This document shows, piece by piece, positions 1 to 6,156 of a DNA stretch of 11,252 bases. Numbering within the stretch: the stretch's first letter is position 1; each line of letters begins with the position of its first letter. Position numbers and translations under genes: made by a program. This DNA comes from DATAYF01 sp036272735. Lineage in GTDB: Bacteria; Chloroflexota; Ktedonobacteria; Ktedonobacterales; Ktedonobacteraceae. The notes under the pieces are model-generated. The model did no database searches, was not told where the DNA came from, and saw only the letters and a list, made by a program, of their open reading frames with translations. The stretch spans positions 1 to 11,252 of the forward strand of contig DATAYF010000674.1 of NCBI GenBank assembly GCA_036272735.1, read 5' to 3'.

Positions 1-103
1 GTACCTATCTATAATAGACGATCATTGATTTAATGTGTATCCCAGGCGTGAAAAACACGTTTCTTTGCTAGCAAAAAAGTATAATAAACGTGGATGAAAA
101 TGT

Positions 104-160
104 AGTTACATAGATGGGGCTACATGTGTCCCGGACACATGTAGCCACATCTATGTAACT
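104..160. repeat. Long palindrome with 28-bp arms
   Basis: The arms 104-131 and 133-160 are reverse complements with one mismatch (G117 against A147) around a single central base. Transcribed in either direction it would form a very stable hairpin. No U-run follows on the + strand, so it is not a canonical intrinsic terminator. It lies about 20 bp before the point where recognisable Uma2 homology starts, so it may be the end of an inserted or rearranged segment or an insulator between genes. Confidence 0.85.
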
Positions 161-180
161 ATTTCTGCTTTGTCGGGCTG

Positions 181-726
181 TTGTATATGCCACCTTCTCC
201 TCGTTCTGAACATCAATCCGTAGTAAGCAGAATGAATTATTATCTTCTGGCGCACATCGAGTTCGCTGGTTTGGGGCGCGTATATCCAGCACTCCTTGAC
301 GTGGAGTTGAGCTACAATAACATCGTGCAACCCGATGTGCTCGTCATATCGAATGAGCACCTTGATAGAGATGCGGGCACGCGCATTATAGGCACGGCTG
401 ACCTGGTGGTCGAAATCGCCTCCCCCAGTACGTCTCGTCACGACCTGGGAGCCAAACTCAACGCCTATGCCCAGGCGGGCGTGCCCGAATATTGGGTGGT
501 GGCTCCTGGTTCCCAAACAGTCGAGTTACTCGTGCTAAAAGATGGGGCATACGACTCCTACGGCCTCTTTTCCGGCAGCGCCGTGCTTCCCTCGACCATC
601 GTCCCCTCTATGACCTGCACCGTACAACAGTTCTTTTCCCGACCAGAAATAATACCCCGCCCATGCAAGAAGGAGCGGGATGACAGATGGCAGCCGCCAC
701 CTGTCATCCCGCTCCTTCTTGCATGA
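181..726 (+). CDS. Uma2-family (DUF820) nuclease-like protein, N-terminally truncated, probable pseudogene
   Basis: The translation shows the Uma2/DUF820 signature of a PD-(D/E)XK-like fold. Counting from the TTG at 181, MPPSP is at residues 3-7, QPDVLV at 50-55 with likely catalytic Asp52, VEIASPST at 77-84 with Glu78, Lys92, and GVPEYWVV at 100-107. Family members usually have 30-40 further residues before the MPPSP motif, including a Tyr-Glu/Gly-Glu segment. Those are missing: the frame is open only from 145 and no Shine-Dalgarno precedes TTG181 or ATG187. The last 25 or so residues are encoded by the palindrome at 663-724, so the natural C-terminus probably lay near residue 155. Family function is poorly defined; nuclease activity is inferred from fold. 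The core catalytic residues survive, but the missing start makes it a likely relic. It appears to be host or accessory DNA, not part of the phage operon. Confidence 0.8.
   Translation: MYMPPSPRSEHQSVVSRMNYYLLAHIEFAGLGRVYPALLDVELSYNNIVQPDVLVISNEHLDRDAGTRIIGTADLVVEIASPSTSRHDLGAKLNAYAQAGVPEYWVVAPGSQTVELLVLKDGAYDSYGLFSGSAVLPSTIVPSMTCTVQQFFSRPEIIPRPCKKERDDRWQPPPVIPLLLA
663..724. terminator. Perfect 24-bp-arm palindrome, terminator or REP-like repeat
   Basis: Arms 663-686 and 701-724 are perfectly complementary. After one mismatch (687/700) four more pairs (688-691 with 696-699) close a 4-nt loop. The hairpin overlaps the 3' end and stop codon of the Uma2 frame and is followed by T-rich sequence (TTCCTCTTTTT, 731-741), so it may terminate transcription before the phage promoter. 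Its length and perfect symmetry also fit a dispersed palindromic repeat that inserted at the gene end. Confidence 0.7.
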
Positions 727-749
727 TATATTCCTCTTTTTCGATATAA

Positions 750-790
750 CTGAATTCAGCTAACAAAACACTTGAATTCAGTTAACAAAA
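750..790 (+). promoter_or_regulatory. Two direct repeats, putative operator
   Basis: TGAATTCAGCTAACAAAA (751-768) and TGAATTCAGTTAACAAAA (773-790) differ at one base and start 22 bp apart, about two helical turns, so a regulator could bind both on the same face. Each contains the palindromic core TGAATTCA; the first is also preceded by C, giving CTGAATTCAG. The second copy overlaps the -35 element of the adjacent promoter, which suggests repression. No regulator gene is in the window. Confidence 0.7.
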
Positions 791-800
791 GTGCTATACT
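772..800 (+). promoter_or_regulatory. Sigma70-type promoter for the structural operon
   Basis: TTGAAT (772-777) and TATACT (795-800) are separated by exactly 17 bp, a good match to the housekeeping consensus. The start site would be near 807, leaving a leader of about 160 nt before the portal gene. The overlap with the direct repeats makes it likely to be a regulated promoter. Confidence 0.65.
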
Positions 801-807
801 ACACACA

Positions 808-962
808 GGTCGCCAAGTGTGGGACCGCCCGCGTCAGGCGAAAGCTACAGGACGCGAGTTGTATGGTAACGTCTCCCTTGCGGGGGCATGGTTCGCGTCG
901 CGATGGAACCGCGTGACGCGTCTATGGTAGGTAGCGACCTCCCTTGCGGGAGTCGTGGGTAG
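808..962 (+). ncRNA. Tandemly repeated structured leader RNA
   Basis: Between promoter and portal gene, a two-copy module repeats with a period near 64 nt. Copy 1 has CGCGTC (830-835), a 15-nt loop and GACGCG (851-856), then TATGGTA (862-868) and CTCCCTTGCGGG (873-884). Copy 2 has CGCGTC (894-899), again 15 nt, GACGCG (915-920), TATGGTA (923-929) and CTCCCTTGCGGG (939-950). The first loop contains a GAAA tetraloop closed by GGC/GCU; the second contains GCG/CGC. The final hairpin (935-955, TTGC loop, one bulged C) ends just before the Shine-Dalgarno at 961-967. A smaller GGTC/GACC stem is at 808-826. It could be a riboswitch-like or protein-binding leader. I do not recognise the family. Confidence 0.55.
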
Positions 963-976
963 AAGGGATGTGCATT

Positions 977-1729
977 ATGCGCTGGTTAGATCGTCTGCGG
1001 GGCCTGCCCGCAACTCCTCGCGTGCAAGTTCCTCAAATCTCTGGTTCTTCTCCGACTTCGCGCGTGCGCGAACAAGTTAGTCCAACATTCTTCTCCTCTT
1101 CTCCAACACAAGAGGATTGGTATTGGGGGCGGTTGGCAACGGGTGGTGAGGAAGACTACTACTGGCGCAGGCTCTCGGACAATTTTTACCAGAAAGATGT
1201 CATCCCTTCGACCTACTTAGAAATTCACAATCATTGTTACGAGGCGTACAACGCCAACCCGCTCGCCTCCTCGATTATCGAGCTGACCACCAGCTTCGTG
1301 CTCGGCGAGGGACTGACCGTTTCGGCTCATGATCAGCGCGTGCAGACGGTGCTTGACGCCTTCTGGCAGCATCCCGAAAATCACATGGATGAGCGCGTTT
1401 ATAGTCTCTGTACCGAATTAAGCCTGTTCGGTGAACAGTTCGTCCGTTTCTTTGTCAATCGGTACGATGGCTCGGTCATCATTCGCCAGATCGATCCCAG
1501 TCTGATCGACGAGATTGAGACCGATCCTGAAGATGTCGAGAAACCGCTGCGCTATCATCGCCGCCCAGCAATACAACCATTGACCATTACACTGTACACC
1601 CTGAGTAGAGGTATACCCATCGCTCGTAGCCGCGCGATAGTACGCGCACCGCGACCCGACAAGTCGCAACGATATGATCATCCGGCAGAAGCATCACCCA
1701 GTGCACCACATGTGTGCATTACGGCCTGA
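977..1729 (+). CDS. Phage portal protein, C-terminally truncated (probable pseudogene)
   Basis: Residues about 75-195 resemble the start of a phage portal protein, the dodecameric ring at the capsid vertex through which DNA passes. Visible features are SSIIELTTSFVLGEG (98-112), VQTVLDAFW (122-130), LCTELSLFGEQFVR (144-157) and an IDPSLIDEIETDPEDV stretch (172-187) leading to LRYHRRP. Portals are usually 400-600 residues; this frame gives only 250, and after about residue 198 (near 1570) the sequence loses portal character. The ATG at 977 is preferred because AGAAGGG (961-967) is 9 nt upstream; the in-frame ATG968 abuts that site. The first 45 residues are Ser/Pro-rich. It is the first gene after the structured leader, as expected of a portal lying just downstream of terminase, but no terminase is here. 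Function is probably lost unless the rest is supplied elsewhere. Confidence 0.7.
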   Translation: MRWLDRLRGLPATPRVQVPQISGSSPTSRVREQVSPTFFSSSPTQEDWYWGRLATGGEEDYYWRRLSDNFYQKDVIPSTYLEIHNHCYEAYNANPLASSIIELTTSFVLGEGLTVSAHDQRVQTVLDAFWQHPENHMDERVYSLCTELSLFGEQFVRFFVNRYDGSVIIRQIDPSLIDEIETDPEDVEKPLRYHRRPAIQPLTITLYTLSRGIPIARSRAIVRAPRPDKSQRYDHPAEASPSAPHVCITA

Positions 1730-1940
1730 CTGGCCGCTGCGACCTGATCGCCCGGCTTCATATCAACCCGCGTCGTTACCGATTGCGCGGCTACGATTGG
1801 TGGGCATACCAAACCCGCCACGTCCGAAAACCTGTAGGCCCCGATTGATCGTGGGCACGCGCAATTCATTGCGCAATGGGACAATATGTGACTAGCGTGC
1901 ATCGTAGGTGAACTGCCTTGTATCCTTTTCGCACTTTACA
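1570..1940. other. Non-coding or scrambled stretch after the portal fragment
   Basis: No frame on either strand gives a recognisable protein here. Short open stretches on both strands are compositionally unconvincing. It contains a small hairpin, CGGCC/GGCCG near 1721-1735, and the 46-bp dispersed repeat at 1830-1875. It sits where the missing two-thirds of the portal gene should be, so a deletion with insertion of foreign or repeated DNA is the simplest reading. Confidence 0.5.
1830..1875 (+). repeat. Dispersed 46-bp repeat, copy 1
   Basis: This segment matches the reverse complement of 10379-10424 at 44 of 46 positions. It begins ACCTGTAGGCCCCGATTGAT and contains two internal palindromic cores (CGATTGATCG and GCGCAATTCATTGCGC), so it folds into consecutive hairpins. 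A shorter partial copy is at 10241-10260 in the same orientation as this one. The pattern fits a small mobile or REP-like repeat. Confidence 0.85.
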
Positions 1941-1957
1941 CAACAGGAGCCGTACCC

Positions 1958-2227
1958 ATGCCGCTCGATGCCAACAAAAGCGCGCACATTCAATCAATCG
2001 TACAAAAAACGTTTGCAGGTCGCCAAAAGACCGTCGTTTTTGTCTATCAGGCGAGTGGCAGCTACAGCTATATACCTGTGCAGGTCATCTTCCGTCCGCA
2101 AAATATGCTTGATCCGCGGATTTTCAACCTGGCCGGAGCGCAGCCCAAAGCCGAGTTCTCTACGCTGATGGTGGCCCCGCTGGGCACGAATTTTACAGGC
2201 GTCGTCTTTGTCGCCGATACCACATAG
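1958..2227 (+). CDS. Small phage head-region protein, ended by an internal amber codon
   Basis: The gene starts at ATG1958, 9 nt after a good AGGAG (1944-1948). It encodes 89 residues up to TAG at 2225-2227. The sequence is beta-rich and uncharged in its second half, with VVFVYQASGSYSYIPV and LMVAPLGTNFTGVVFVADT segments. I do not recognise the family; position between portal and protease/capsid suggests a head-completion or accessory head protein. The same frame continues cleanly past the TAG for another 37 codons, so the original protein was most likely 127 aa. Either the gene is inactivated or a truncated form is made. Confidence 0.65.
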   Translation: MPLDANKSAHIQSIVQKTFAGRQKTVVFVYQASGSYSYIPVQVIFRPQNMLDPRIFNLAGAQPKAEFSTLMVAPLGTNFTGVVFVADTT

Positions 2228-2341
2228 CCAATTGTCAGCGCGGTCGCCAACGCACAGAAGTACGAACTCATCAACGCGTTTCCCACCGGCATCCTACCAG
2301 GCGGTACGCATATCGTTGCCCACTTGCGCCGTTTCCGTTAA
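2228..2341 (+). pseudogene. In-frame continuation of the small head-region gene beyond the amber codon
   Basis: Directly after TAG2225-2227 the frame stays open for 37 sense codons and ends at TAA2339-2341. The translation has a natural C-terminal look (NAQKYELINAFPTGILPGG, then HIVAHLRRFR). There is no start codon or Shine-Dalgarno of its own, so it would be expressed only by readthrough or suppression. A single C-to-T change in a CAG codon, or another point mutation, would explain the stop. Confidence 0.7.
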
Positions 2342-2402
2342 AGTATCACTTCTCTTGCACAATCGCGTGCCTGGATGAATGGTCAGAAAAGGAGACATCT
2401 TC

Positions 2403-2747
2403 ATGAACAACGAGCAACCATTCTTGCCCGATCCCATGCTTGGCGACCTCCTCGCCTACGACCGGGTCGCTGGTCTCGACCTGTACAATGATCCCCTGGC
2501 GGCTGATCCATCGTTTCCAGAATTACAGCAGCCAGCGGCCCCGCTCGATGTGCAGATGCAGCAGCGACCCGGTGATATGGCCGCTGACGCGCTCACCCAA
2601 ATGCACCAGGATCTTACCTACCAGCAGCTTGACGACGTCCCCTACTCACAGGTCTTTATGGATCAACACGGCACGAACGACACGCGTCGTCGCCATTTTG
2701 ACCTGTTGATGGCTGGACTGGACGCCCGTGAGCCACAGGAGTTGTAG
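2403..2747 (+). CDS. Acidic 114-aa phage protein of unknown function
   Basis: ATG2403 is chosen over the in-frame ATG2379 because AAAAGGAGA (2387-2395) lies 8 nt before it. The protein is acidic and Pro/Gln/Asp-rich with predicted loops and short helices (LGDLLAYDRVAGLDLYNDPL, DALTQMHQDLTYQQLDDVPY) and no hydrophobic or membrane segment. It sits immediately upstream of the protease-capsid gene and its 3' end carries that gene's Shine-Dalgarno (AGGAG, 2737-2741), so the two are probably translationally coupled. Size, charge and place allow a head-assembly or scaffold-accessory role, but no homology is recognised. Confidence 0.7.
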   Translation: MNNEQPFLPDPMLGDLLAYDRVAGLDLYNDPLAADPSFPELQQPAAPLDVQMQQRPGDMAADALTQMHQDLTYQQLDDVPYSQVFMDQHGTNDTRRRHFDLLMAGLDAREPQEL

Positions 2748-2749
2748 CC

Positions 2750-4807
2750 ATGCCAGAGCAGTGCGAGATCCGCGAGACGTTCCACCTGCGCGAAAATCGG
2801 CAGCTCGACCCACGGGGTCATGCCGTGCTCGTCGCTGTCATCCAGGGTGGCCGCTCGATCAATGGCTACCAGTACGACGAGCAGGCGTTGCGTACGATAG
2901 CCCAAATGCTAGAGGGTGCGCACGCCTACGCCAATCACGGTCCTGATGGCGCGGTCACGCGCTCGGTGCGCGACATGGTCGGCTTCTACTCGGACGCCAC
3001 CTACGTCGCACCCACGCCCGACTCCCCTGCTGGTCGCGTCGATGCCACCTTGCACATCATGGAGGCTGCCGATTGGTTCTGGTCACTGGTGCGTGATGCG
3101 TGCCAGCCTGGTCGGCCCGAACTGGTTGGTCTCTCCATCGATATCTTCGCTCAGTGGCAGTTCAACGAAGCCACGCAGGCCAAAGACATCACCAACGTCG
3201 TCTCGCTCAACTCCTGCGACGTGGTCACACGACCCAGCGCCGGAGGCTCTTTACAGCGCATACTGCGTAATATGCTATCTGACTTTGATCCACAACACGA
3301 CATACGTCAGTTTAGTAGCGAAGAAGGAGTCACCTCGATGCCCGAACACCTTCCATCAGTCTCACCTAACGATCTTCTCGTATCACCCGCACCCGCTCCT
3401 GCCGCGCTCATCACCGAGCAGATCACGGCCGCACCAGCACTGGAACAGTGGCGACTACAGGTCGAGCAGCAACTTGCCGAAGTGCGCTTGCAGCGCGCCG
3501 AATTGACGTTAGAGCGCAAATTGCACGAGAGCCTGCTGCCTCAGGCCGTTAAGGAGCAGTTGCAGCAGCGTTATAGCGGGCGTGTTTTCGAGGAGAGCGA
3601 ACTGGAACGCGATCTGGCGAGCTCGTTACACATGCTGGCCCAATTGAGCACCGCGGGCATTGTGCGCGGTCATAATTACGCCAAACCGCAGATCGGAGAG
3701 CAGATCACCGAGGTCGAGAAGGTGCAAGCTGCCTTTGATCGCATGTTTGATCTCGATATCGACGTTACCCGGCTCGGCAATATTCGTGGCTTTAGCTCCA
3801 TTCGCGAAGCTTATGCCCGCGTCACCGGTGATGCCACCCTGCTTGGCGGTATGAGCGCTCATACCACGCTTGGCGATATCCACGTTGCGGAGAGCGCCCC
3901 CGTCGCGCATATCAGCGAGACCGATACCACGACCGCCTCATTCTCTTACCTGCTTGGCACGAGCATGAATAAACGTCTGCTCAAAGATTATCAAGCCTGG
4001 CCCGCTGAATGGCAGAAGTTCGTCACCGTCGCCCCCATTCGTGATTTCAAGCAGCAATCCCGCGTGCGCCTGGGGGCTTTCGGTAGCCTGCCCCTTGTCG
4101 CCGAAGATTCCGCCTATAGCGCCGTCACCATGACCGATTCTGCGGCGGTCTACGTGCCGCAAAAACGCGGCAACCTCGTCACGGTCAGCCGCGAGACCAT
4201 TATCAATGACGATCTCCAGGCCATCAAACAGATCCCCACCAAGCTCGCGGTCGCCGCCGCCTACACGCTGGCCGAGTTCGTCTATAACTTCCTCAGCAGT
4301 AACTCGTCCATTTACGATCAAACTGCGCTGTTTACGCTGGGTGGTGGGTCACACAACAATCTGGGTGCGGCCAACCTGAGCACCGCCGCTATGCAGAGCG
4401 GCATCACCGCGATGCGCGAACAGACCAACTTCGCTGGCAAACGCCTGGGTCTGCGCCCACGCTACCTTGTGGTGCCGCCGGAACTGGAATGGACTTCGAT
4501 GGTCGTGACCAAATCGGCGGGCGTGCCGGGCAGTAACTTCAACGATATCAACCCCATGCTCGGCTATGTACAACCCATCATCTCGCCGCAACTCACCAGC
4601 CCCACGCAATGGTTCCTGGTCGGTGATCCCCGCGAAATTGATACCATCGAAATCGGTTTCGTCGGCGGTCAGGTCAATCCCGCCCTGTTCATTCAGGATC
4701 TGCCCCTGTTCGGCCTGAACTTCACACAGGATGCCATATCGTACAAAATCCGCCATGAATACGGTGGCGCGGTCGTCGACTACCGTGGCTTGTATCGCGG
4801 GATTTAG
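2750..4807 (+). CDS. Fused prohead protease - scaffold-like linker - major capsid protein (Mu gpT-like)
   Basis: One uninterrupted 685-aa frame, 2 nt after the previous stop, joins modules usually encoded separately. Residues 1-170 look like an HK97/U35-type prohead protease: YANHGPDG with His63, then LVGLSIDI with candidate nucleophile Ser129, then NSCDVVTRPSAGG (154-166), a family-like ending. Residues about 225-300 are Gln/Glu/Leu-rich and predicted coiled coil, similar to a delta/scaffold domain. Residues about 395-685 resemble the Mu gpT-type HK97-fold capsid protein: FTLGGGSHNNLGAANLS, GKRLGLRPRYLVVPPELE, an I-P-P-type WFLVGDPREIDTIEIGFV core and a C-terminal YKIRHEYGGAVVDYRGLYRG. The protein should assemble as procapsid, then cut itself free. 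Pfam-level assignment is by eye; capsid identity is secure, the catalytic assignment less so. Confidence 0.88.
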   Translation: MPEQCEIRETFHLRENRQLDPRGHAVLVAVIQGGRSINGYQYDEQALRTIAQMLEGAHAYANHGPDGAVTRSVRDMVGFYSDATYVAPTPDSPAGRVDATLHIMEAADWFWSLVRDACQPGRPELVGLSIDIFAQWQFNEATQAKDITNVVSLNSCDVVTRPSAGGSLQRILRNMLSDFDPQHDIRQFSSEEGVTSMPEHLPSVSPNDLLVSPAPAPAALITEQITAAPALEQWRLQVEQQLAEVRLQRAELTLERKLHESLLPQAVKEQLQQRYSGRVFEESELERDLASSLHMLAQLSTAGIVRGHNYAKPQIGEQITEVEKVQAAFDRMFDLDIDVTRLGNIRGFSSIREAYARVTGDATLLGGMSAHTTLGDIHVAESAPVAHISETDTTTASFSYLLGTSMNKRLLKDYQAWPAEWQKFVTVAPIRDFKQQSRVRLGAFGSLPLVAEDSAYSAVTMTDSAAVYVPQKRGNLVTVSRETIINDDLQAIKQIPTKLAVAAAYTLAEFVYNFLSSNSSIYDQTALFTLGGGSHNNLGAANLSTAAMQSGITAMREQTNFAGKRLGLRPRYLVVPPELEWTSMVVTKSAGVPGSNFNDINPMLGYVQPIISPQLTSPTQWFLVGDPREIDTIEIGFVGGQVNPALFIQDLPLFGLNFTQDAISYKIRHEYGGAVVDYRGLYRGI

Positions 4808-4850
4808 TGCTTATCAACGATCACTTGGTACTGAAAGGCAGGCCAACATC

Positions 4851-4985
4851 ATGCACAAACACAACAAACGGAAATGGTCGTATATGGTAGCGACCTTCCT
4901 ATCCGAACGGCTGACCGCAGGTAGCCGCGCAGCGGCGTTGCCGTTCGGAATACGGAGCCAGGGTTCCCTTGCGGGGGCCGTATGA
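4851..4985 (+). CDS. Possible 44-aa leader peptide coupled to the next gene
   Basis: ATG4851 follows AAAGGCAGG (4834-4842) and opens a 44-codon frame with a basic N-terminus (MHKHNKRKW). It ends at TGA4983-4985, overlapping the ATG of the following gene as ATGA. Because the downstream gene has no separate Shine-Dalgarno, translating this peptide could open its start by coupling. Most of the frame runs through the structured element at 4876-4983, so the coding potential could be incidental. No homology is recognised. Confidence 0.3.
   Translation: MHKHNKRKWSYMVATFLSERLTAGSRAAALPFGIRSQGSLAGAV
4876..4983 (+). ncRNA. Structured leader element related to the 830-955 modules
   Basis: It shares TATGGTA (4883-4889), GTAGCGACCT (4887-4896, identical to 931-940) and TCCCTTGCGGG (4965-4975) with the promoter-proximal leader. 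Visible stems are GGTCG/CGACC (4876-4880 with 4891-4895), a 10-bp stem 4902-4911 with 4940-4949, an inner GCCGC/GCGGC (4924-4928 with 4932-4936), and two mutually exclusive 3' stems: ATACGG with CCGTAT (4950-4955 with 4978-4983), which buries the AUG at 4982, or GGUUCCC with GGGGGCC (4962-4968 with 4973-4979). This arrangement could control initiation of the downstream gene. Confidence 0.5.
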
Positions 4986-5635
4986 CAAGCTTTACAAACG
5001 CGGATGGGAGTGTACTGGTTGGAGGAATTAATCCCTCCTCCCTGGGGCAGGCGCTCAAACTGGACGCTAGCGGCAACCTGCTGGTCAGCAGCGCGGGCGG
5101 AGGTGGCAACGTGAACATCGCGCAGGTCAATGGCGCGGCCCCTGCTATCACTAATCCGCTGCTGATCTCGGATGCTATTCGCTACGCCATCATGAACGGG
5201 CAGGCGTTCGCGGTCTCGACGGGCAAACAGGCCGGTCCAGCCAGCTCGACCGTGGGTCTCTCCATCTTCAACAATGCCACAGCGAAGAACCTCTTCATCT
5301 TCAGTATCAAAGTTAGCGTCAATGCTAATACCATCCATGCCGTGAACCTCACGAGCGTCGACCCCGCACTGGCAAATGCCCTCACACCCACCAACCTGAA
5401 GGTGGGCGCAACCAGCAGTGCCATTGCCGCCAACTGTTCGTACAGCAATGCCGCTGTGACGCCCACCCGCACCAACATCGATATCGTCTCGACCATCTCT
5501 TCCAACACCATTGATGTCTTCACTTCTGATGATCAAGGCATACTCTTACCGGCGGGCGCGGCTAACGGCATCGCCATCTTCATCACGCAGGGCTCCAACA
5601 ATTGGGGCGCTTCCATGAAGTGGATCGAGTTTTAA
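4982..5635 (+). CDS. Probable phage decoration or other virion surface protein
   Basis: The 217-aa product is rich in Ala, Asn, Ser and Thr with alternating hydrophobic residues, typical of beta-sandwich virion proteins: VNIAQVNGAAP, STVGLSIFNNATAKNLFIFS, KVSVNANTIHAVNLTSV, and a terminal NGIAIFITQGSNNWGASMKW. It has no signal peptide or membrane segment. Lying directly after the capsid gene, it is in the usual place of a capsid decoration protein, but I cannot match a named family. The start ATG4982 has no AGGAG-type site; it is embedded in the hairpin at 4950-4983 and overlaps the stop of a possible upstream peptide, so initiation is probably coupled or regulated. A fibre or head-fibre protein is an alternative. 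Confidence 0.65.
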   Translation: MTSFTNADGSVLVGGINPSSLGQALKLDASGNLLVSSAGGGGNVNIAQVNGAAPAITNPLLISDAIRYAIMNGQAFAVSTGKQAGPASSTVGLSIFNNATAKNLFIFSIKVSVNANTIHAVNLTSVDPALANALTPTNLKVGATSSAIAANCSYSNAAVTPTRTNIDIVSTISSNTIDVFTSDDQGILLPAGAANGIAIFITQGSNNWGASMKWIEF

Positions 5636-5660
5636 CTGATGTAATGGGCATGTTGTTTTG

Positions 5661-5748
5661 AGCGGGGTGCAGGGGCGGCAGTCCCTGACGGGGATTGGGG
5701 TGTCCCCAAATTTCTCAATCCCCGCGCCGCCGGAGGCGGCGTAAAAAA
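5661..5748. repeat. GC-rich palindromic intergenic element
   Basis: A 9-bp stem CGGGGATTG/CAATCCCCG (5689-5697 with 5716-5724) competes with an inner GGGG/CCCC hairpin (5697-5700 with 5704-5707). A second 7-bp stem, CGCCGCC with GGCGGCG (5725-5731 with 5735-5741), has a GGA loop. The second hairpin is followed by TAAAAAA, not a T-run, so a classical + strand terminator is not supported. It resembles dispersed REP-like intergenic palindromes; it may still attenuate transcription between the decoration gene and downstream tail genes. Confidence 0.6.
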
Positions 5749-5794
5749 CTTGCACTTTCATATGAACATAGCAGCAAGAAAGGAACCTACGAGC

Positions 5795-6085
5795 ATGCAA
5801 GATCTTCTTGAACTGATGTACGGTCGCTACAACGGCGGGCAGGTTGCACCCATCGGTAGCTACTTGAATACTCGTACCCTGGCAATCGTACAGCTTACCA
5901 CAGATGGCACGCTGCCGCTGGATGGCACGTTCGTGCGCGTCGATTCCTCGGCGACGCAAACCTTCGACAATATCGCCACCAACCTGAACGCGATAGCTGG
6001 CACCAATTATACCGCGGCCAGCTTCCACACCGCGACTGCAGGCGATAACATTGGTAATCCGGGCCAGGCAAGCGACGATGCCTGA
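5795..6085 (+). CDS. Small 96-aa phage structural protein of unknown function
   Basis: ATG5795 is selected because AAAGGA (5779-5784) lies 10 nt upstream; an in-frame TTG/ATG further upstream has no such site. The product has an N-terminal amphipathic start (MQDLLELMYGRYNGGQ) then Thr/Asn/Ala-rich beta-like sequence (TRTLAIVQLTTDGTLPLDGT, TNLNAIAGTNYTAASF) and an acidic tail. It has no membrane segment and no cysteines. It lies in the run between decoration and tail genes, so a minor virion or fibre component is likely, but no family is recognised. Confidence 0.6.
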   Translation: MQDLLELMYGRYNGGQVAPIGSYLNTRTLAIVQLTTDGTLPLDGTFVRVDSSATQTFDNIATNLNAIAGTNYTAASFHTATAGDNIGNPGQASDDA

Positions 6086-6090
6086 TACCC

Positions 6091-6121
6091 CTCATGGGTG
6101 GTCTTCTTGATCGCCCATGAG
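6091..6121 (+). terminator. Possible attenuator hairpin
   Basis: CTCATGGG (6091-6098) pairs perfectly with CCCATGAG (6114-6121) around a 15-nt loop, followed only by the weakly T-rich TTGATTTCG. It begins 5 nt after the stop of the 96-aa gene and ends before the Shine-Dalgarno of the next. It could partially terminate transcription or protect a transcript end. Confidence 0.35.
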
Positions 6122-6156
6122 TTGATTTCGTATAGTCTGAAAGAAGGGAGCAGCAC

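Noticed and set aside
836..936. Cyclic-di-GMP-I (GEMM) riboswitch
   Set aside because: GGTAGGTAGCG (926-936), a GAAA tetraloop and GACGC resemble parts of the GEMM consensus, but the conserved GCAAAGCC-type segment and correct order of paired elements are not visible, and the motifs are split over two repeats.
863..962. Short peptides starting at the ATGGTA motifs (863-916 and 924-962)
   Set aside because: They are 17 and 12 residues long, lack Shine-Dalgarno sites and coincide with the hairpins; the third copy has a different frame context.
1418..1902. Antisense genes within and after the portal fragment
   Set aside because: The minus-strand frames have no ribosome-binding sites or recognisable domains; part of one simply reads through the dispersed repeat.
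1958..2341. Genome-wide amber recoding in the phage
   Set aside because: Several neighbouring genes end with TAG at natural-looking C-termini, so TAG is a stop here.
5725..5748. Intrinsic terminator on the + strand
   Set aside because: The 7-bp GC hairpin is followed by A residues, not T residues, so a classical terminator is not supported.
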